A DNA stretch of 64,000 nucleotides from DASUBV01 sp963725175 (GTDB lineage: Bacteria; Actinomycetota; Actinomycetes; Streptosporangiales; Streptosporangiaceae): contig CAVRXH010000006.1 in the NCBI GenBank assembly GCA_963725175.1, forward strand, positions 4,030,001-4,094,000. The letters are read 5' to 3'. Below, piece after piece: positions 36,310-44,796 of the stretch. Position 1 is the first letter of the stretch. The number at the start of each line of letters is the position of its first letter. Under the pieces are notes generated by a model, which ran no database searches, had not been told where the DNA came from, and saw nothing but the letters and a program-made list of their open reading frames with translations. The position numbers and the translations under genes were made by a program.

Positions 36310-38166
36310 ATGTGCGGAATCGCGGGCTGGATCGACTTTCAGCGTGACCTGAGCAACGAGCGCGACGTCGGCCAGGCGATGACCGACACGATGGCCTGCC
36401 GCGGCCCCGACGACCAGGGACTCTGGCTGGACGCCCATGCGGTGCTGGGGCACCGGCGCATGTCGGTCATCGATCAGCAGGGCGGCCATCAGCCAATGGC
36501 GGCCGACGAGGACGGCAGGACGCTGGCCGTCATCACGTACTGCAGCGAGATCTACAACTTCCGCGAGCTGCGCGAGGAGCTGAGGTCGCACGGCCACACG
36601 TTCCGTACCCGGTGCGACACCGAGGTCGTGCTGCGGGCTTACCTGCACTGGGGCGACGGCTTCGCCGAGCGGCTGAACGGAATCTACGCCTTCGGGATCT
36701 GGGATGCCGTGCGGGAACGGCTCGTGCTGGTCAGGGACCGGTTCGGGGTCAAACCGCTCTATTACTACCCGACGCCGCACGGCGTGCTCTTCGGCTCCGA
36801 GCCCAAGACCATCCTGGCCCACCCGTGGGCGGCCCCGGTAGTGGACTCCGACGGGCTGCGGGAGCTGCTCTCCCTGGTGAAGACGCCAGGACAGGCGGTG
36901 TACGCCGGGATGCGCGAGGTGCGCCCCGGTGAGATCGTCCAGGTCTCGCGCGCCGGGATCGCCAGCCGCCGCTACTGGACGCTGGCGGCCAGGCCGCACC
37001 CCGACAGCCTGACGACCACCGTCGGCACCGTCCGCGAGCTCCTGGAGGACATCGTCGCCCGCCAGGTGGTGGCGGAGGTGCCGCTCTGCTCGCTGCTGTC
37101 GGGCGGTCTCGACTCGTCGGTGATCACCGCGCTGGCGGCGGAGGCGCTGCGCGCTCCGCGGGCCGGCGCCGTCCGCACGTTCTCCGTCGACTTCGACGGT
37201 TACACGCAGAACTTCCGCCCCGAGTACATGCGCGACACCCCGGACGCGCCGTTCGTGCACAAGCTGGCGGCTCACGTCGGCACCGAGCACACCGACATCG
37301 TGCTGTCGTCAGCGGAGCTGCTGGCGCCGGAGCACCGCGCGGCGGTGCTGCACGCCCATGACCTGCCATTTGGCCGGGGCGATCGGGACACCTCGCTGTA
37401 CCTGCTCTGCCGGGCCGTCAAGCGGCAGGCGGACGTGGCGCTGACCGGCGAGAGCGCCGACGAGGTCTTCGCGGGCTATAGCTGGTTCCACGATCCGGAG
37501 CGGATTTCCGCCGCCACTTTCCCCTGGCTGGCGATGTTCGGGCATCCGACCGACGACGGCCCCGACTCGGCGTCCAGCCTGCTCGATCCCGGCCTGCTCG
37601 GGTACCTGGACCTGCCCGGCTACCGTGACGCGGCCTACGCCGGCGCGCTGGCCGAGGTGCCGCGTCTCAACGGCGAGATCGGCCTCGAACGCCGGATGCG
37701 GGAGATCTGCCATCTGACGCTGACCCGCCTGCTGCAGCTCCTGCTGGACCGGATGGACCGGATGAGCATGGCCGCCGCCCTGGAGGTCCGGGTGCCCTTC
37801 CTGGACCATCGCCTCGTCGAGTACGTGTTCAACGTGCCGTGGTCGATGAAGACCTTCGACGGCCGCGAGAAGAGCCTGCTCCGGGCTGCCGCCAGGGATC
37901 TGCTGCCCGCGGAGATCGCCGGCCGCCGCAAGGCCCCGTTCCCGGCCACTCAGGATCCGGCCTATGAGGCGGCGCTCCGCGCGGAACTGGCGGCCGTGCT
38001 GGCGTCGCCGAATGCCCCGATCGCACCGCTGCTCAACCATCGGCGGGCCAGGGACCTTCCCCCGCTCGTGACCAGTTCCAACGAGACGCGGAGCAGCATC
38101 GAGCTCATCCTGCGGCTCAACTCCTGGCTGGCCGATTACCGCGTGACGCTCGACCTGGCCGGCTGA
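36310..38166 (+). CDS. AsnB-type glutamine-dependent amidotransferase
   Basis: A 618-residue asparagine-synthetase family enzyme. Cys2 begins the class II glutaminase domain (MCGIAGW, RGPDDQG, LGHRRMSVID), which looks catalytically complete. The ATP-pyrophosphatase domain has SGGLDS at residues 264-269, TGESADEVFAGY and the LDRMDRMSMA / EVRVPFLDHRL block. Primary-metabolic AsnB makes asparagine; copies inside biosynthetic clusters usually amidate a carboxylate of the pathway intermediate using ammonia from glutamine. The presence of Cys2 argues against a beta-lactam synthetase, which has lost it. It is part of the tightly packed operon, 36 bases before the glycosyltransferase. Confidence 0.92.
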   Translation: MCGIAGWIDFQRDLSNERDVGQAMTDTMACRGPDDQGLWLDAHAVLGHRRMSVIDQQGGHQPMAADEDGRTLAVITYCSEIYNFRELREELRSHGHTFRTRCDTEVVLRAYLHWGDGFAERLNGIYAFGIWDAVRERLVLVRDRFGVKPLYYYPTPHGVLFGSEPKTILAHPWAAPVVDSDGLRELLSLVKTPGQAVYAGMREVRPGEIVQVSRAGIASRRYWTLAARPHPDSLTTTVGTVRELLEDIVARQVVAEVPLCSLLSGGLDSSVITALAAEALRAPRAGAVRTFSVDFDGYTQNFRPEYMRDTPDAPFVHKLAAHVGTEHTDIVLSSAELLAPEHRAAVLHAHDLPFGRGDRDTSLYLLCRAVKRQADVALTGESADEVFAGYSWFHDPERISAATFPWLAMFGHPTDDGPDSASSLLDPGLLGYLDLPGYRDAAYAGALAEVPRLNGEIGLERRMREICHLTLTRLLQLLLDRMDRMSMAAALEVRVPFLDHRLVEYVFNVPWSMKTFDGREKSLLRAAARDLLPAEIAGRRKAPFPATQDPAYEAALRAELAAVLASPNAPIAPLLNHRRARDLPPLVTSSNETRSSIELILRLNSWLADYRVTLDLAG

Positions 38167-38202
38167 GCGCCCTTCCGCGCCGTGACCTCCGAGGTGAGAC
38201 CC

Positions 38203-39399
38203 ATGCGAATAATGTTCACCACCCTGCCGGGAACGGGCCACTACCGGCCGCTCATGCCCATCGCCCAGGCGGCCAGCCGCCGGGGCCATCAGGTAGTGGT
38301 CTGCACCGCCGACTCCGCCGCGGCAAGCGTGCGCGCCTACGGCCTGGACACCCTGGTCGCCGGGCGCGACTGGGTGAGCGAGCAGATCAGCAAGATCGCC
38401 TCCCTTGACTCGTTCCCGCCCGGCCAGCAAGACGAGGTCAGGACCTACCTCGCCACCGAGGGATACCCCGGTGGGCATGCGCTGCAGATGGCCAGGGACG
38501 TTCTCGCCTGCGCGGCCACCTGGCGGCCCGACCTGGTGGTCAGGGAGAACACCGAGTTCGGCGGGTACCTCGCGGCCGAGGCGCTCGGAATCCCGCACGT
38601 CTCCATCGGCGTGGCCGGGGCCAGCCAGAGTTACCTGGGCGTCGCCGGGCTGGCGCCCGCCCTCGACGCCGGCCGATCCGCGCTCGGCCTCCCGGCGGAT
38701 CCGGCCGGCCAGCGCGTCTACGCCTACCTGCACGCGAACCTGACGCCGGAGTCCTACGATCCGGCGGAACTTTCCATCCCGAACGTTCGCTGCTACCGGC
38801 AGGCCAACCCCGAGATCCTGGGCGAGCGGCTGCCGGCGTGGTTCGCCGGCCTGCCCGCCGGCCTGCCCATCGTGCTGGCCGCCTTCGGCACGATGTGCCC
38901 GGTCCTGACCGCCTGGGACGGGGCCGTGCGCGCGGTCATCGCCGGTCTCGGCGAGCTGCCGTACTCGTCCGTCGTCGCCGTGGGTACCGGCAAGGACGCC
39001 GAGGATTACTTCGGGCGGGTCCCGGCCAACGTACGGCTGGTCGGCCAGATCGCCCAGCCGCTGCTGCTGGAAGCGTGCGATCTCTACGTCACCCACGGCG
39101 GGTTCAACAGTGTGCGAGAGGCGCTTCGGCTGGCCGTCCCGATGGTCATCATTCCCTGGGAAAACGATCAGCAGGCCAACGCCGCGCGGTGCGAAGCCGC
39201 GGGGATCGCCCGTGTCATCCCCAGCGATAGCCTCACCTCGGCGCGGCTGCGCAGCGCATGCCTGGACGTCATGAGTGATAACGGATACCGGCATAACGCC
39301 GGCCGGCTGCGGCGGGAGTACCTCACCATGCCGACGACCGATGATCTGGTCAGCGATCTCGCGGAACTCACCGCCAGGATGCCGCGCGTCCTGGCCTGA
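38203..39399 (+). CDS. GT1-family glycosyltransferase, paralogue 2
   Basis: A 398-residue GT-B glycosyltransferase, homologous to the one at 28004-29152. It begins MRIMFTTLPGTGHYRPLMPIAQAA, has the shared VRENTEFGGYLAAEALGIPH segment, and the donor-binding half shows QIAQPLLLEACDLYVTHGGFNS and AVPMVIIPWENDQ. The ATG at 38203 follows GAGGTGAGA. It is the last gene of the KASIII operon and converges on the regulator at 39403, with only three bases between the stops. Two related enzymes suggest two sugars on the product, or sugar and regiochemical division of labour. No deoxysugar genes are present in the window. Confidence 0.92.
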   Translation: MRIMFTTLPGTGHYRPLMPIAQAASRRGHQVVVCTADSAAASVRAYGLDTLVAGRDWVSEQISKIASLDSFPPGQQDEVRTYLATEGYPGGHALQMARDVLACAATWRPDLVVRENTEFGGYLAAEALGIPHVSIGVAGASQSYLGVAGLAPALDAGRSALGLPADPAGQRVYAYLHANLTPESYDPAELSIPNVRCYRQANPEILGERLPAWFAGLPAGLPIVLAAFGTMCPVLTAWDGAVRAVIAGLGELPYSSVVAVGTGKDAEDYFGRVPANVRLVGQIAQPLLLEACDLYVTHGGFNSVREALRLAVPMVIIPWENDQQANAARCEAAGIARVIPSDSLTSARLRSACLDVMSDNGYRHNAGRLRREYLTMPTTDDLVSDLAELTARMPRVLA

Positions 39400-39402
39400 C
39401 GC

Positions 39403-40380
39403 TCAGAGCCAGCCCTGCTTAGCGGCGTTCACCCCGGCCTGGAAGCGGCTGCGCGCTTCCAGGCGCTCCTGAAGTTCTGCCATCCTCCGGCGGACGGTCC
39501 GCAGCGACAGCCCGAGCTGGCGGGCCGCCCCCTGGTCCGTGGACCCGTCGCCGAGGATCTGCAGCAGCGCGCGTTCCTGCGGGCTCAGGCCATGCCGATC
39601 GTAGCTGGGAGCCGTTCCAAACGGCGTCCCCGATTCCCATAAGAGCTCGAACAGGGCGACCAGCGCGGTGAGAATGCCAGGACTGCGGACCTGGAGCGCG
39701 CCTTGTCGCGGATCGCCGGGTTCTAGCGGCACGAGGGCGACCTCGCGATCGACGATCACCAGGTAGATCGGCAGCGTCGGCACTGTGCGGCTCTGCCCGC
39801 CGAGGTCGGCGAGCCATCGTGCGTAGCCGAGCGTCGCCGGGTCGTTGATCACGCTGTCCTGGTAGATGGTGCGGATGGAAACGCCTCTGGAAAGTGCGAG
39901 CTGGTCAAGCGGCCGACTGGCCTCAAGCGTGTCCGGCTGCTGCCGTCCGCCCTGGAGCAACGACAGGCATTCGCTCTCCGCGCCGTGTGCCAGCTCCTCC
40001 AGCCTGACCCGAACCGGCTCCAGCCCCTCCATGCGCTCGATGGCCTCGTTCCTGGCGCGCTGCGCCCGGAACTCATCGGTGACGGCCGCGATCGCCGCCC
40101 TGGTGTCCTCGATCGCCCGCTGACGCTGGGCCAGATCGACCTGGCTGCGGGCGAGAATCGAGTTCAGGCCCAGCTCCGGGCTGACGGGGCGGAACTGCTC
40201 GGGCTTCGCCTTCGACGTTCTGAGCAGCGATAACTCGACCAGCTTGTCGAGCCGAAGGCGGACCTCGTCCTGCGAGAGGTCTAGCTGGCTGGCGATGTCG
40301 GCGATGCCCCACTCCGGGTTCCGGAGAAGAGCGCGATAGACCTCCAGCACGCCTTCTTCAAGGCCGATCGCCTCGAACAT
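39403..40380 (-). CDS. TrmB-LuxR-type transcriptional regulator
   Basis: A 325-residue regulator with two DNA-binding-like ends. The N-terminal winged helix (VYRALLRNPEWGIADIASQLDLS) is of the TrmB type. The middle is a coiled-coil and effector-like region (about 80-260). The C-terminal LuxR helix-turn-helix contains LSPQERALLQILGDGSTDQGAARQLGLSLRTVRRRMAELQERL. Proteins of this build are common cluster-situated regulators in actinomycetes. The start is placed at the ATG at 40380, ahead of FEAIGLEEG. It is a candidate controller of the KASIII operon through the palindrome near 29.24 kb. Confidence 0.85.
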   Translation of the reverse strand: MFEAIGLEEGVLEVYRALLRNPEWGIADIASQLDLSQDEVRLRLDKLVELSLLRTSKAKPEQFRPVSPELGLNSILARSQVDLAQRQRAIEDTRAAIAAVTDEFRAQRARNEAIERMEGLEPVRVRLEELAHGAESECLSLLQGGRQQPDTLEASRPLDQLALSRGVSIRTIYQDSVINDPATLGYARWLADLGGQSRTVPTLPIYLVIVDREVALVPLEPGDPRQGALQVRSPGILTALVALFELLWESGTPFGTAPSYDRHGLSPQERALLQILGDGSTDQGAARQLGLSLRTVRRRMAELQERLEARSRFQAGVNAAKQGWL

Positions 40381-40481
40381 TCTCAGTCCCGAGAAAGCCA
40401 ACCGCGGAGGTCTCCCAGGAAGCATTGTAAAGCCAGGTCATACGCCGCCGGTAACGGCAGATGCCAGAGGGGCAGACGGGG

Positions 40482-40877
40482 TTAATTTGCCCTGATGGCG
40501 AGGCGCTCGAACTCGGCTCTCGCGCGCATGATCAGGGGTTCGGACGCCCGCGCCCACCGTTCTATGTCGCGGATAAGGTCGAGTAGTTCGCGACCAGCCG
40601 GGGTTAGCCGGTACTGCGTCACGTCGCGTCCTTCATCCAGACCGGACGTCAGCGGCCCCTGTACGAACCCCTCGCGCTGCAGCGTGCGGAGCGTTGCGGT
40701 GAGCACCTTATGGCTGATGCCTGGCAGGTTTCGCTGCAGGGCATTGAAGCGGATGTGCCCGTAGGATATGACGGTGATAACGGGGACCGACCAGCGCATC
40801 GATAAGATCGACAGGATATTCATTAACGGCTGGCAAGCCACTTTGCCTTCGGCCAGGCCATTGGCATGGGGTACCAC
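40482..40877 (-). CDS. HxlR-family transcriptional regulator
   Basis: A winged-helix regulator of about 131 residues. Family features are the Cys near the N terminus (VACQPLMNILSIL), MRWSVPVIT, then HIRFNALQRNLPGISHKVLTATLRTLQREGFV and the wing and C-terminal helix YRLTPAGRELLDLI. I place the start at the GTG at 40877, with AAGGA seven bases upstream, because that falls just after the stop of the small upstream gene. A longer frame to 40964 would overlap that gene. HxlR proteins usually sense electrophiles or metabolites; the ligand is unknown here. Confidence 0.83.
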   Translation of the reverse strand: MVPHANGLAEGKVACQPLMNILSILSMRWSVPVITVISYGHIRFNALQRNLPGISHKVLTATLRTLQREGFVQGPLTSGLDEGRDVTQYRLTPAGRELLDLIRDIERWARASEPLIMRARAEFERLAIRAN

Positions 40878-40887
40878 GAAGTAATCC

Positions 40888-41163
40888 TTATCGTTCGTCC
40901 CGCAGTTGCCATCCCGCCAGCGAGGGGTTCGCCAATAGCAACCGTCGGCAAATTTTGCGTCCACTCTGCTCGGCTTCGGCCTGGGACCTGCTCAGGAGAA
41001 ACAGGGTTATCTCGATAATCCCCGGCCCCTTCATGACATGAACATGCTCAAGACGATCCGCTGGAAGCGCATGTGCCCAGACTGAGTCGGAAATCGTTCC
41101 GGCCGATGGCACTGAGCTTTCCGGCCGATCGCTCGCGATGAGGACCAGGGTAGCTACGTGCAC
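40888..41163 (-). CDS. Small protein of unknown family (91 residues), upstream of the HxlR gene
   Basis: A 91-residue protein that I do not recognise. It begins MHVATLVLIASD, has a central HVHVMKGPGIIEITLFLLS stretch that looks like beta strands, and ends in an amphipathic, basic helix (EAEQSGRKICRRLLLANP). There is no signal peptide or membrane segment. It is supported by its arrangement: its TAA stop is part of the ribosome binding site (TAAGGA) of the HxlR gene, ten bases before that start, a typical translational coupling. Its pairing with a regulator suggests a small ligand-binding or modulating protein, which is inference only. Confidence 0.55.
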   Translation of the reverse strand: MHVATLVLIASDRPESSVPSAGTISDSVWAHALPADRLEHVHVMKGPGIIEITLFLLSRSQAEAEQSGRKICRRLLLANPSLAGWQLRDER

Positions 41164-41204
41164 CTCAGCCCCAGGAAAAGCCTCTCGCCATGTGCGGCAT
41201 CAGA

Positions 41205-41640
41205 ACTCCAGATTGATTGGACTAGCACCAGCATCATGGAAGCCCTGGCTCATGTCATTGCCTGGGACCGGCACCTTGATGTCGTGGAATGAAGGTGCCA
41301 CCTGGGCGGCGCGGATGTGCGCGTGTGCGGTGGCGCGGCTGCCGTGCTGGAAGACCTGGATCCCGATGACCAGCGGTAGAGCGCCGCGGCGGGCAGCGCG
41401 CCGAGGTCTCCGCAGATGAGCTGGTCGCGGCGGCCGGGAGCGCGGGCGGCGAGCTGGGTGATCGCGGCAGGGGAAATGTCCAGGCCGGTGAGGTCAAGAC
41501 CGCCGGCGACCAGCGGCAGGTAGTTGCGGCCACTACGAAGGGCGGGTATTACGCCGTCGAAATCGCGGTGCGGGGTCTAGACGCGCTACCAGGTCCTCGG
41601 TGATGCTGGCTGGGACCTCTCGGCGGGGCCAGCCCGACTG
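41205..41640 (-). pseudogene. Decayed SAM-dependent methyltransferase fragment
   Basis: Reading the minus strand, pieces of a class I methyltransferase appear in different frames: ITEDLVARLDPA, then GLDLTGLDISPAAITQLAAR (the acidic end of strand 2 that contacts SAM), QLICGDLGALPAA, and after a frame change near 41375 LPLVIGIQVFQHGSRATAHA. No single open frame joins them and the SAM-binding glycine-rich loop is missing. The remnant lies between the 91-residue gene and the C39-like gene, in a stretch otherwise without genes up to 41840. It suggests the pathway once had a methylation step. Confidence 0.6.
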
Positions 41641-41840
41641 CTAGGGGACCGTCATGTAAAGCAACGTCTCACGCGCATAGGGGCCTGTAAACGCTCGCTT
41701 TCTCCATACGAGACTTTTGCTGGCACCGGCCAGCAGCGGTCGGCCAGCGGGGTACTGTCGTCGGCTGTGAGGACGGCTCTCGCGTTCTGCGGCCAGACCC
41801 GACGGCAGGGATGGCGGTCCTGACAGGGAAGGTTGGCGCG

Positions 41841-42554
41841 ATGTCAGCTGACGATGACGGGCTTCTCGTGCACCGGGTTCCGTACTTTTCCCAGTGGGAG
41901 TCGGCGGAGCTAGTGCCCGAGTTCCTCAGCGGGAAGTTGCCGGCGTCGGATGACCCGCGGTGGCGCGACTCCGGAGCGGCCTCGGCGGCCGAGTACGAGT
42001 TCTGGGCGCGGCGTTCATGCGGCATCGCCTGCCTGCGCATGCTGCTGAGCTGGTGGCGCGGCGGCGCTCCGCCTGCCATGGTCCTGGTTCGGGAGTGCGT
42101 TCAGGCTGGTGCCTACATCGTTCGCGACGATGGCGTTGACGGACTTATCTACGCTCCTTTCTGTGCCTACCTGCGGGACCGGTGGCAGCTCGCCGCCGAG
42201 GTAGGTTCCCCCCTGGATCTGCGAAGCTGCGCGTCGGCAGTGGGGCACGGCCAGTTCGCGATGATCTCCGTTCACCCGTCCGTGCGGGCGAAGTCGGAAA
42301 AGCCCGAGCGCGTCGGCGGCCATCTGGTGCTGGTGGTTGGCCGGTGGGCAGGAGGGCTGGTTGTTCACAACCCTTCTGGGCTGCCCGGCGAGTCACAGGA
42401 GTTCTGCCGCCTGACCTTCGACACGCTGGGCGCGTACTTCGCCGGGCGCGGCGTCCTGATCGGCGACGCGCAGGCCGCGGCGGCTAGAGAAATCCTGCCC
42501 GCGACCGAATCAGGTCACAGACTTCAGCGACCTCAGCCGGATCGTGCTCGCTAG
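41841..42554 (+). CDS. C39-like papain-fold protein
   Basis: A 237-residue protein of the Peptidase_C39_2 type. The likely nucleophile Cys60 is in RRSCGIACLRMLLSWW, the His in VGGHLVLVVG and the Asn in VVHNPSG, a complete papain-like triad in the usual order and spacing. There is no ABC transporter or transmembrane part, so it is not a bacteriocin exporter. A free-standing enzyme could hydrolyse or transfer acyl groups (amidase, transglutaminase-like or BtrH-like acyltransferase). GGAAGG precedes the ATG at 41841. Its last 71 bases overlap the end of the convergent oxoamine synthase gene, and it is the only plus-strand gene of this sub-block. Confidence 0.8.
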   Translation: MSADDDGLLVHRVPYFSQWESAELVPEFLSGKLPASDDPRWRDSGAASAAEYEFWARRSCGIACLRMLLSWWRGGAPPAMVLVRECVQAGAYIVRDDGVDGLIYAPFCAYLRDRWQLAAEVGSPLDLRSCASAVGHGQFAMISVHPSVRAKSEKPERVGGHLVLVVGRWAGGLVVHNPSGLPGESQEFCRLTFDTLGAYFAGRGVLIGDAQAAAAREILPATESGHRLQRPQPDRAR

Positions 42555-43575
42555 TCACCGACATGCGGAGCATGCCGCGGCCTCGCGTCCCTGGGTAGCT
42601 GTCAATGAATGGGATGAAGTACCCGGCCGTCAGGCACTGCTCGTGCAGCTTGCGCACATCGGTGCCGGCCGAGGCGGTCAGGGCGAAGATGGGGACCGGT
42701 ATGTCGCTGCCATGCGGGACGGTCATGCTCTCCGGCAGGGTCCGGCTGGCGATGCCGCAGTTATGATGCAGCCGGCCGAGCCGGTCAGCATCGCTCGCGG
42801 CTATCTTGGCTGCCGTGGCGGCCGCGGCGCACAGGGCAGGTGCCAGCGCCGCACTGCCGGCGTAGGACGTGGCCCGGCGCCGGATCTTGTCGGTGAGCAG
42901 GGCTGGGCCCCCGATCGCCCCGCCCGCGCTGCCGAGCCCCTTGCTCAGGGTGGACGTGACGATCAGCCGGTCGCAGGCCAGCGCGAGATGGTCGACCAGG
43001 CCCCTCCCGTGCGGGCCGATGACTCCCACGGAGTGGGACTCGTCCACGATGAGCAGGCTGCCGCGCGAGGCGGTGACCTCCGCCATCTCGCCGATGTCGG
43101 CGACCTCGCCGGTGAGCGGGAACACCGCGTCGGTGAACACCGCGGCGGTACCGTCAAGGCCGTCGAGTATCTGTCGCAGATGCGCGTAGTCCCGGTGCCG
43201 GTAGTAGATGACCTGGCTTCCGGTCATGCCGACCAGCCTGGTGAAGCTGGAATGGGCTTCCTGGTCACAGATCCAGTGCTCAACCTCGTCGCTCAGCCCT
43301 TCGAGGACCGCGATATTGGCCAGGGTTCCCGAGCCGGTCACCAGGACCGACTCCTGCCCCAGGAAGCGGGCCAGCACGTGCTCGAGTTCCCGCAACTCGG
43401 GAGAGTAGCCCGTTGTCATCGGGGACGTTCCCAGGCCGAGACCGAAGGCTCTCGCCGACGCCACGAGCGCGTCGATGACCGCCGGGTGAAAGGCGAGGCC
43501 CAGGTAGCCGACCCCGCCGAAAAGGCGCAGGTCCCTGCCCTCGCGGCGGACGACGGTCGGGCTGGTTTGCTCCAT
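42484..43575 (-). CDS. Alpha-oxoamine synthase (AONS/KBL family, PLP)
   Basis: A PLP enzyme of about 363 residues in the family of 8-amino-7-oxononanoate synthase and 2-amino-3-ketobutyrate-CoA ligase, which join an amino acid to an acyl thioester with loss of CO2. Visible motifs are GYLGLAFHP, TGSGTLANIAVLEGL, DQEAHSSF (ring-stacking His), VDESHSVGVIGPHGRG and the PLP lysine in STLSKGLGSAGG. It is slightly shorter at the N terminus than housekeeping members. The ATG at 43575 or a GTG at 43587 may be the start; neither has a clear ribosome site. With a PKS nearby it could release the polyketide as an alpha-amino ketone. It follows the ligase gene directly. Confidence 0.87.
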   Translation of the reverse strand: MEQTSPTVVRREGRDLRLFGGVGYLGLAFHPAVIDALVASARAFGLGLGTSPMTTGYSPELRELEHVLARFLGQESVLVTGSGTLANIAVLEGLSDEVEHWICDQEAHSSFTRLVGMTGSQVIYYRHRDYAHLRQILDGLDGTAAVFTDAVFPLTGEVADIGEMAEVTASRGSLLIVDESHSVGVIGPHGRGLVDHLALACDRLIVTSTLSKGLGSAGGAIGGPALLTDKIRRRATSYAGSAALAPALCAAAATAAKIAASDADRLGRLHHNCGIASRTLPESMTVPHGSDIPVPIFALTASAGTDVRKLHEQCLTAGYFIPFIDSYPGTRGRGMLRMSVTSEHDPAEVAEVCDLIRSRAGFL

Positions 43576-43588
43576 GAGGGAGGTCACG

Positions 43589-44719
43589 CTAATGCAGGCC
43601 TGGCCGCCGGGCCAGTGCCGTCTCGAGCAGGCGGTCGATGAGCTGGGGGAGGGACAGGCCGGTGGCCTCCCACATCTTCTGGAAGTAGGACGCGGGCGCC
43701 ATGCCCGGAATGGTGTTGATCTCGTTGATGAGGATCTCACCGGTCGTGGTGTAGAAGAAGTCGACCCTGGCCAGCCCTTCGCAGGACACCGCGTCGAATG
43801 CCGCCGCCGCCAGCCTGCGGATCTCTGCCGCGGCGGCCGGCGGGATCGGTGCTGGGATGGCCATCCCGCTGGACGTGTCCAGGTACTTCGCCTCGAAGTC
43901 CCAGAACTCCTCGCCGCCCTCGATGAGAAGCTGGCCGGGCAGGCTGGTGTCCGGCGGCGCGCCATCGCGGCCCTGCAGCACGGCCACCTCAACCTCGTGA
44001 CCCGTGATGGCCGCTTCGATGAGGATCTTCGGATCGTACTGGCGGGCCAATGCGACAGACTGCCGGAGCTGGGCCAGATCGTGAGCCTTGGACGCGCCGA
44101 TGCTAGAACCGCCCCTGGCCGGCTTGACGAACAGCGGCCAGCCCAGGTCCGCGACCGCCGCCGGGACGGGATCCTCGCCGTCGGCCGACCAGTCCCGCTC
44201 GCCGAGGACAACATACGGGCCGAGGGGCAGCCCGCGGGCGGCGAAGATCAGCTTCATGTACTCCTTGTCCATGCTGACCGCGCTGGCCAGGACGCCGGCA
44301 CCCACGTAGGGCACGCCCGCGATCTCCAGCAGCCCCTGGACGGTGCCGTCCTCGCCGAACGGGCCGTGCAGCAACGGCAGCACGACATCCACGTCGCCGA
44401 GCAGGTGCGGGATATGGCTAGGGGCGCTGGCCACGATCTCGGCGGGTGCCTGCTCAGTCCCCGTCGGCCGCGCGATTTCTGACGCCGGCGTAACGGCAGC
44501 CTCAACCGAGGGCAGCTCGCCATCGGCGATAGCCAGCCGGGTGGGCTCGTCGGCGACCTGCACCCAGTCGCCGGCCCTGGTGATGCCCACCGGGACGACG
44601 TCATATTTGGAGCGGTCGATCGATCCGATCATGTGGCCGGCGCCCATGCAGGACACGGCGTGCTCAGGTCCCCGCCCGCCAAATAGCACGGCTACCCTAA
44701 TCTTGCGCTGGTCGCTCAT
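43589..44719 (-). CDS. ddl: D-alanine-D-alanine ligase
   Basis: A 376-residue ATP-grasp ligase that joins two D-alanines for the peptidoglycan stem. Family blocks are complete: VAVLFGGRGPEHAVS, LHGPFGEDGTVQGLLE, VGAGVLASAVSMDK, the glycine loop PARGGSSIG, the omega-loop FEAKYLD with the Tyr that in Ddl favours D-Ala over D-lactate, and INEINTIPGM. It therefore looks like a true D-Ala-D-Ala ligase rather than a VanA type. A chromosomal Ddl normally sits elsewhere, so this is probably a second, cluster-borne copy. It lies between the MurF-Alr fusion and the oxoamine synthase on the same strand. D-cycloserine producers carry a comparable extra ligase. Confidence 0.93.
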   Translation of the reverse strand: MSDQRKIRVAVLFGGRGPEHAVSCMGAGHMIGSIDRSKYDVVPVGITRAGDWVQVADEPTRLAIADGELPSVEAAVTPASEIARPTGTEQAPAEIVASAPSHIPHLLGDVDVVLPLLHGPFGEDGTVQGLLEIAGVPYVGAGVLASAVSMDKEYMKLIFAARGLPLGPYVVLGERDWSADGEDPVPAAVADLGWPLFVKPARGGSSIGASKAHDLAQLRQSVALARQYDPKILIEAAITGHEVEVAVLQGRDGAPPDTSLPGQLLIEGGEEFWDFEAKYLDTSSGMAIPAPIPPAAAAEIRRLAAAAFDAVSCEGLARVDFFYTTTGEILINEINTIPGMAPASYFQKMWEATGLSLPQLIDRLLETALARRPGLH

Positions 44720-44796
44720 GAGTCGGTCAGCTCCGTTCCTGAGCCGTCAGGTCAAGGCGATGGTAATTGCAAGGAACTATCGGGGCAACTAGGAAC

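Noticed and set aside
35143..37290. 715-codon minus-strand frame across the Rieske and AsnB genes
   Set aside because: It runs across two well-defined opposite-strand genes and shows no homology of its own.
36310..38166. Beta-lactam synthetase fed by an aminomutase
   Set aside because: Cys2 and the glutaminase blocks are intact, whereas beta-lactam synthetases have lost this activity. Amidation is more likely.
43589..44719. VanA-like D-Ala-D-Lac ligase (glycopeptide resistance)
   Set aside because: The omega-loop FEAKYLD is of the D-Ala-D-Ala type, and no VanH or VanX homologue is nearby.
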